Source of the DNA: Schizochytrium sp. CCTCC M209059
Lineage: Eukaryota > Sar > Bigyra > Thraustochytrida > Thraustochytriidae
Reading direction: 5' to 3'
Assembly: GCA_000818945.1 (NCBI GenBank)
Contig: KN805395.1
Location: 436,138-500,137 of the forward strand
DNA length: 64,000 nucleotides
Positions within the stretch are counted from its first letter, which is position 1; the number at the start of each line of letters is the position of its first letter. Shown one piece after another: positions 58,744-64,000 of the stretch. Below the pieces are notes generated by a model. That model did no database searches. It had not been told where the DNA came from and saw only the letters and a program-made list of their open reading frames with translations. A program made the translations under genes and the position numbers.

Positions 58744-61493
58744 TGAGCGAGCGAGGGAATACGAACTCTGTTTTTGCGCGCGCGCTCAACTCTGCGCGCG
58801 CCAACTCTGCGTGCGCGCAGAGGGAGGTGTGCATCGAAAGTGCACTCGCAGCGGCGATACTACATACTGTATATACGGCCGTGTAAGGGCGAGACGGACA
58901 GCTTAAAGCCGAGCAGGGACACGCGCGCGGCTGCGGGGGTCCGTCACGGTGTTGTTGTAGGTATAGGCCTAGGCCAGTATAGTCCACACTTGCCATTTCT
59001 TTTTTCCCGGCCACCCTCTCCTCCTGCATAGGCCCGCCTCACATACTATATAGTACGACTGTGTGTCATTGTCCGCGAGACTGGTGGCTGGTTTCGAGCG
59101 CAAGGCGAATTCCGCGCATTCGAAAGTATGAGTGGTGCGATCAACAGTATCGACGACAAAGAATGACGCCACCACGGATGGTCGGCATGAACGACATAAC
59201 GTCAATCTGTCACCCATGGGAAGTCTCATCTAAAGCCTTTACAGAAGTGAGGACAGACTACAGACTCACGGCAGTGAACATCTCCTAGCTGATAAGCCTC
59301 CAAAAGGGACCGTGCTCCTCACTAGCTACACAGAACATCACTTATCCAAATCTCGGACCTGGCGCCGAGACAAAGCAGTCTCTTTACTAGCAGACCCGTA
59401 GCCAACCAGCGTTGACCGGAATCCATTATAGTCCATTCCACAATAAATAGCAACAGAAACAGCAAGACAAGCTGCGCTCACCGGCGACGGGGCTGGCGGT
59501 ACGCACGGGCGAGCTGAGTCGCGTCGACTAACTAGACTGGCGCGAGCGCCTCATTCTCGATGTTTTGCTCGAATTGAGGCGATAGATGGCCAAGGCCATT
59601 GGCCAGGCCAGCTAGCTGTACGCTCGTAGGCACGAGAATGCACGTGCGAGTGAAGGAGATGCTACGGTGACTGGTGGTGGACTCGAAGCATCAGCGAAAA
59701 GAAGCTGTTATGGAGTCGTGTGAGCTTTATTTCACACGTCGTCGCATTTAGGAGGAAACGTTGGGGAAAAAAATCATGATGTTGCGTTTGCTGGCGACTG
59801 GCTTTGAATAAGAAGCACTGCGTAGGCGTGAAAAAGATTTCGATGCTCGCTTTTTCGAGCCAAGTCCGATTGTCGCAAAGTTCGCTCTTAACAGTTATGT
59901 ACACAGAGGACCGCGGGAGACGTAGTCCTTTCCTCGATACACATGCAAGCAATGACGCAACATTGAGCCGCCCCAGCTTGCCTCGCGCAATTATCGATTA
60001 ATACCGACTGGCATTCGACGTCCAGCGGCGATCCGAGGTCTCGCGGCGATCTGAGGTTCAGTGGCGAGACTTGCACGAAGAGATCCTTTTTGTCTCGTCA
60101 TTTCGTCAAGATCGCAGCGTAGCAAGATACCTCGATCTGCAAAATGTAAGACTGCGCGGCTGCGAGCGGTGGGTACACTTTTGTCCCATTAAAGGACCAA
60201 TGCGGACACCCTATGATAGAAGGCCGCATGATTACCTCCTTCCACGTTCTCTCCCCATTATATGTAACATCCGCAGAGCTCTCGGAAGAGGGGAGCGGAT
60301 GTACAACAACAATCTGATTTCCGCTGATTAAATCATGCATGACATGTGATGATGCCACCGACACCGATGGGTTAATTCCTCCTTTTTTATTTATTAAATA
60401 AAGACATGATTGAAGTAGACAGTTGCAACAATCTTGCGCCAGAAGGAAAACTACTGTAGAGCATCCTCGAACGGTTGCCAAGCGACTGCACTTGACCCCG
60501 CGCAGGCCCCGCGTCAAAGTATGCGTTGAATCAAGAGAAGTGTTTAACCACAAAGATGAAATGGGTAGTCTCAGCGATTTAGCGCTGGGAGGAAAGCTAC
60601 TCTACGAGAATCGACGTGTTGGTACATGGAGCAGGAGTTAGCCTAGACGAGAGCGATCAGCTCCGCATAGAATCGAAGATAAAGAGTTCGTTGAGATCCT
60701 GGCACAATAAAAAGTATTCGTAGGGTAATGGGAAGCGACAACAAGTCCGCGCCCTTAGATAGTTGATATCGAAAGCGACAACAAGTTCCCGCCAGAAATA
60801 GCCCATCATCAACAAGTTGCGGGACGATGCACGAGTATCCGCAAGTACTCCGAGTAGCAGCGAGAGACACTTGCATAACATTCTGCCTTCCCGTTTTGTG
60901 CCAGCAACGAAGCGAAAACTCTTTTACGTTTCATCAAATCATCATGTACTTCTTCTCCACACAATAATCAAACAAAACATCGTCAACAAGGAAGCGATAA
61001 CAGTCCGCACCCGAGCATTTCTACAATAACTCTAGACGCAATGAAAGATCGAAACGGGATAGACCCAAAACTAGCAATCGAGCCGAGCAACAGCAAAGAA
61101 CACTCACCAACGATTCAAAAACCGTCGCCTTTTTGCTGAACACGAAGCGGAGTTTACTTTTCTTTAAAAACCAAGTCATTATCTTCTTCTTTTCCCCCGT
61201 TGCTCCACCACGAGCACGTCGAAAGGGTAGTTCCGAACGAAAACTGCCTAACGATATGTTATTTGCAAAATGAAAACTGGTGTCCTGAACTCACATCTCG
61301 GCTTGAACCTGTACTACGCGGAACGCCGCCCTTTGTACTTAACAATCTCGTGCAAAAATTAGATGTTTTTTGGTTTTCTACTTTCACGGACCAACCTCGC
61401 CTGAAAATGCATGATGGTACAGAGGAGCGTACGGACGTATCGTCCAGGGCAGGAAGGCAATGTAAAAGAGCCTCCGGCACGAAGACTTCGAGT
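58694..61493. other. 2.8-kb intergenic region, no supported gene
   Basis: Starts with the leader of the G8 protein gene, which has a (GGCA)n array at 58713-58742 on its sense strand. The rest is mixed composition, with AT-rich parts around 60360-60420 and 61120-61200. AGCGACAACAAGT(C/T)C occurs twice at about 60734 and 60775. Frames of up to 170 codons resemble no family I know. Confidence 0.5.
58713..58742 (-). repeat. (GGCA)7 tetranucleotide array in the G8 gene leader
   Basis: CCTG units on the plus strand, about 20 bases before the start codon of the minus-strand gene. Confidence 0.95.
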
Positions 61494-62480
61494 TTAGTTC
61501 TCAGTCTCAACGCCTTGGACGTGCAAAATATGAACCATCCCGCAAACATCGCCAACAACGTAAAGACTTCCCTCGCGAACTGTCGTCGAAAATGCGTGAT
61601 CCGTCGTGAAGCCTATGGCTCCGCTAAGCTTCACATGAGTTTCGTTTTCATTGTTGGCCGAAGTCTTTATTTCAGGTCTAGTCGATGCCTCCGCTTCATC
61701 CGGGTCGAGTGACTCGCCCGTTCGAGCGTTCCAGTAACGAGTGCCATCCCAGGAATGTGATACGATGGTGTCGCCTTGTATCGCCACGCTGTAGACAAAA
61801 CTAGTGTACCCCTCCAACACGTGCTGCTCCTCGCCCGACGTAGCGTTCCAGATACGCACCGTTCTGTCCGAAGACCCAGACACGATGGTGTCGCCCTGTA
61901 TCGCCACGCTCCAGACCCAAACAGAGTGCCCCTTCAACACGTGCTGCTCATCGCTCGGCGTAGCGTTCCAGATGCGCACCGTCCCGTCATCGGACCCAGA
62001 CACGATGGTGTCGCCCTGTATCACCACACTGGAGACCCCACCAGAGTGCCCCTTCAACACGCGCAGCAAAGGGTCGCGGGGATGAGCAAGAGTGACGCGA
62101 GTAGGCTCCAGCCATGGCTGATCAGGAGTTTGTAGACTAAGTGCCAAGGGATTATTCGAGTCGTGACCAAGACGGGCCAGAACTTGCGACGCAAGCTCGT
62201 TGGGGTCGTAGCTGAGGGCATGTACTGCTTTGCTCAGGAAGCGGGGCGTATCACTTTCGGACGCAAAGTAGATGCCGAGTTCGACGCAGTCGCGAATGAG
62301 ATTTCCGATCGTGGCGCGCCTTTGCGCTTCATCGTCACCGATAGAGATGGCGCTCTTTACCCATGCAAAATCATTCAGCAGCTCGAAAGCCTCAGCGTGC
62401 TCGCCGCTCTTGACGAGGTGAAAGATGGCGTGACGGAGCGAAAAAACGTCGTCTCGCGAGCTACTGCAGTAGTCAGCCAA
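61494..62480 (-). pseudogene. WD40 half of a TIR-NACHT-WD40 gene, after an in-frame stop
   Basis: Continues in the same frame as the NACHT half after a single TAA (62481-62483), with no ATG at the junction (first codon TTG, then GCT GAC TAC). The first 110 residues are the helical linker seen between NACHT and WD40 parts (LRHAIFHLVKSGEHAEAFELL). Three clear WD repeats follow (VLKGHSGGVSSVVIQGDTIV..DDGTVRIWNA and two more), nearly identical to each other, with a damaged GTRYWNA in the third, then a weaker tail ending HVQGVETEN. It was probably once part of a single protein; a recent nonsense mutation, stop read-through or a sequencing error are the alternatives. Confidence 0.75.
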
Positions 62481-64000
62481 TTATTTATGCCCGTCTTTTA
62501 TCTTCACGTAGAGCTTTCTTCCGCTCTGCTTCTTATCTGAGAGCCAATCTGCCATGCGCTTATGAATGAGTGCCACTCGACCATCGCCGCCTCGATATAA
62601 GAGATTGCTCGCGTCGTCGACCATATCATCCGTATCATCTTGGTCTAATTGCAGAATTGCACTTAGCTGCTCGACACTCAGCGGCTCGCGAGCAGCTACG
62701 ATTGGCGCCAGGAGCGTCTTGTACCTCTTCTCCCCGCCAACTTTTTCTTGTAGGCGCTCAAAGTATTCGTGAAACATGCCGCCAAGTCCATTGGGAATGG
62801 CATCTCTCTTGGAAATGTCCTGCGAGGTCAGCAGGCCACCTCGCTTCTCCTCGTGCATTCGCTTCAGGGTCTCGGGAAGGAAGCTCACCCAGAGAAAGAG
62901 ACCTTCGGATCGCTTGGAAAGAATCTCGGCGCAAGAGGCAATGTCCTTTTGCTCCACGACCTCGCTCATGTCGCACAGCAAATGCTCGATGTGCTTTTCG
63001 ATGTCGCGAAAATTCTCTTTGTCCTTGAGCTCCAGAACCTTAGAATCAAGGCTGTTGTTGGTGATGCCGCGCTGTATCTCGCCTTCGGGACGTGTGCTCA
63101 CGACCAAGCTGAGCCATGCCGGCATCGCATCCTTCCACGTGCGAATGACCTTGCGCAAAACATCGTCACTCTTGCTGCACTCGTCGAGAGCGTCGAGCAC
63201 GACCACTTGTCGCATCTGGTCCGAGCCGAGCTTGTTCAGAGGATCGACAAGAATGGTCTGGAATATGTCGGTCAGAGGCTTGTCGCGCATACCGCCAAAG
63301 CTCACGGAGTCCAGTTCATCGGCAAAGCCAGGCACGCTCTGACAGAGCTGCCATGCAATGCTCATGAGAGCCTCTTTCGGCGCAGCGGACGTGACTTGAT
63401 CATGCCGAAAGAAGTGGTACGCCGCAACAAAAATAGGCTGCCGCTCTTTTTTGCTACGACGCCACAAGCTACGTACAAGTGACGACTTTCGGCGCGACTC
63501 GGCGCGTTCATCAGTCTTGCTCTTTTCGACATCTTCGTCAGTTTTCAGAGCGCCTCCACGGTGGCAAAGCTCGGCCATGATGACGCTTTTGCCGACGCCG
63601 CCGTCGCCCACAAGAATGAAGACGGCGGCACTCTGCTTCTTGTCATACCAGTCGCAAAACTCGTCGATGATCCAGCTCCGCGTGCCGAGGGTGAAGTTTT
63701 CCGCCTTGTCCTTGGCATGCACCTCTGAGCTGCACGGGTTCAAGCTTGCCTTCAAATCACGGAGCCTGGGGTTGAGATCAGACGAGTCCTCGGGCGTATC
63801 GATGCGCGTCTGAATGGCATCGGCGAGGCAATCAATAGCCTTGTCAGAGAGTTCCGTGAGGTCCACGGGGTCTTGCCGCGTGAGGGCGAATTGAAACGGT
63901 CCAGTCCACTGCGATGCGGCCTTCGTCATGTCCGATTCCAGCACAGCGACCACGATGCGGTCAAATCGTTTGTTGCCAGCGTATTGGAACTCTTTGAAAC
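62481..64000 (-). CDS. TIR-NACHT protein, NLR-like, N-terminus beyond the window
   Basis: STAND-type NTPase, partial at its amino end. The first residues in the window (KEFQYAGNKRFDRIVVAVLE followed by W-TGPFQFAL) match the end of a TIR domain. Then come an acidic linker, a NACHT domain with Walker A GDGGVGKS (63585-63608), Walker B VVVLDALDECS and sensor-like VVSTRPEGEIQ, and a winged-helix-like part with LSVEQLSAILQLDQDD. It ends at an in-frame TAA immediately before the linker to the WD repeats. Family members act as signal or defence receptors in animals, fungi and bacteria; the role here is not known. A stretch of Lys/Arg/Ser between the Walker motifs is an insertion. Confidence 0.85.
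   Translation of the reverse strand, partial: FKEFQYAGNKRFDRIVVAVLESDMTKAASQWTGPFQFALTRQDPVDLTELSDKAIDCLADAIQTRIDTPEDSSDLNPRLRDLKASLNPCSSEVHAKDKAENFTLGTRSWIIDEFCDWYDKKQSAAVFILVGDGGVGKSVIMAELCHRGGALKTDEDVEKSKTDERAESRRKSSLVRSLWRRSKKERQPIFVAAYHFFRHDQVTSAAPKEALMSIAWQLCQSVPGFADELDSVSFGGMRDKPLTDIFQTILVDPLNKLGSDQMRQVVVLDALDECSKSDDVLRKVIRTWKDAMPAWLSLVVSTRPEGEIQRGITNNSLDSKVLELKDKENFRDIEKHIEHLLCDMSEVVEQKDIASCAEILSKRSEGLFLWVSFLPETLKRMHEEKRGGLLTSQDISKRDAIPNGLGGMFHEYFERLQEKVGGEKRYKTLLAPIVAAREPLSVEQLSAILQLDQDDTDDMVDDASNLLYRGGDGRVALIHKRMADWLSDKKQSGRKLYVKIKDGHK

Noticed and set aside
60098..60553. 151-codon minus-strand frame
   Set aside because: No recognisable domain or codon bias like the neighbouring genes.

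Overview
The window is nuclear DNA from a GC-rich, compact, intron-poor eukaryote. Most genes are single long reading frames with short intergenic gaps; one clear spliceosomal intron is proposed, in the WDR6 gene. Three tRNA genes carry internal A and B boxes and T-run terminators. The gene set (two-subunit sulfite reductase of the yeast MET5/MET10 type, class I aldolase, acyl-CoA dehydrogenases ending in a peroxisomal signal, a TIR-NACHT-WD40 protein, a protein with a charged repeat tail) would fit a heterotrophic protist. My best guess is a stramenopile such as a thraustochytrid; this rests on general resemblance and was not tested.

Layout. 0-5 kb: 70-bp minisatellite, NAD(P)HX epimerase, a mitochondrial Cbp3/UQCC1-type chaperone with an added WW domain, a 163-bp tandem repeat, and a wax-synthase-like MBOAT enzyme. 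5-15 kb: a triple EF-hand-pair protein, a WDR6/Trm734-like WD protein and a multi-pass membrane protein. 15-24 kb: class I fructose-bisphosphate aldolase, a large repetitive acidic/basic protein, a THUMP tRNA guanine-N2 methyltransferase and a membrane-anchored short-chain dehydrogenase. 24-31 kb: a Bro1/ALIX protein with a C-terminal UBA-like domain, a rhomboid protease and an O-fucosyltransferase-like type II membrane protein. 32-40 kb: two tandem acyl-CoA dehydrogenases ending in AKL, a 3-hydroxyisobutyryl-CoA hydrolase and a quinone oxidoreductase ending in AKL, which together look like a small peroxisomal/branched-chain catabolic neighbourhood. 40-54 kb: divergent genes for the alpha (MET10-like) and beta (MET5-like) subunits of NADPH-sulfite reductase, 4 kb apart across a repeat-rich spacer. 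54-55 kb: three identical tRNA-Leu(CAG) genes. 55-59 kb: a G8-domain cell-surface protein of the CEMIP/TMEM2/PKHD1L1 type. 61-64 kb: a TIR-NACHT-WD40 protein split by an in-frame stop and running off the window.

General traits. Simple tandem repeats are abundant, and a GCAA/CAAG tetranucleotide array lies upstream of several start codons, always in the same orientation relative to the gene. Two N runs (17383-17488 and 48378-48497) are assembly gaps. The second has a repeated flank showing that two overlapping contig ends were left unmerged inside the MET5-like gene. Long antisense reading frames are common because codon third positions are mostly G or C; they are treated as shadows.
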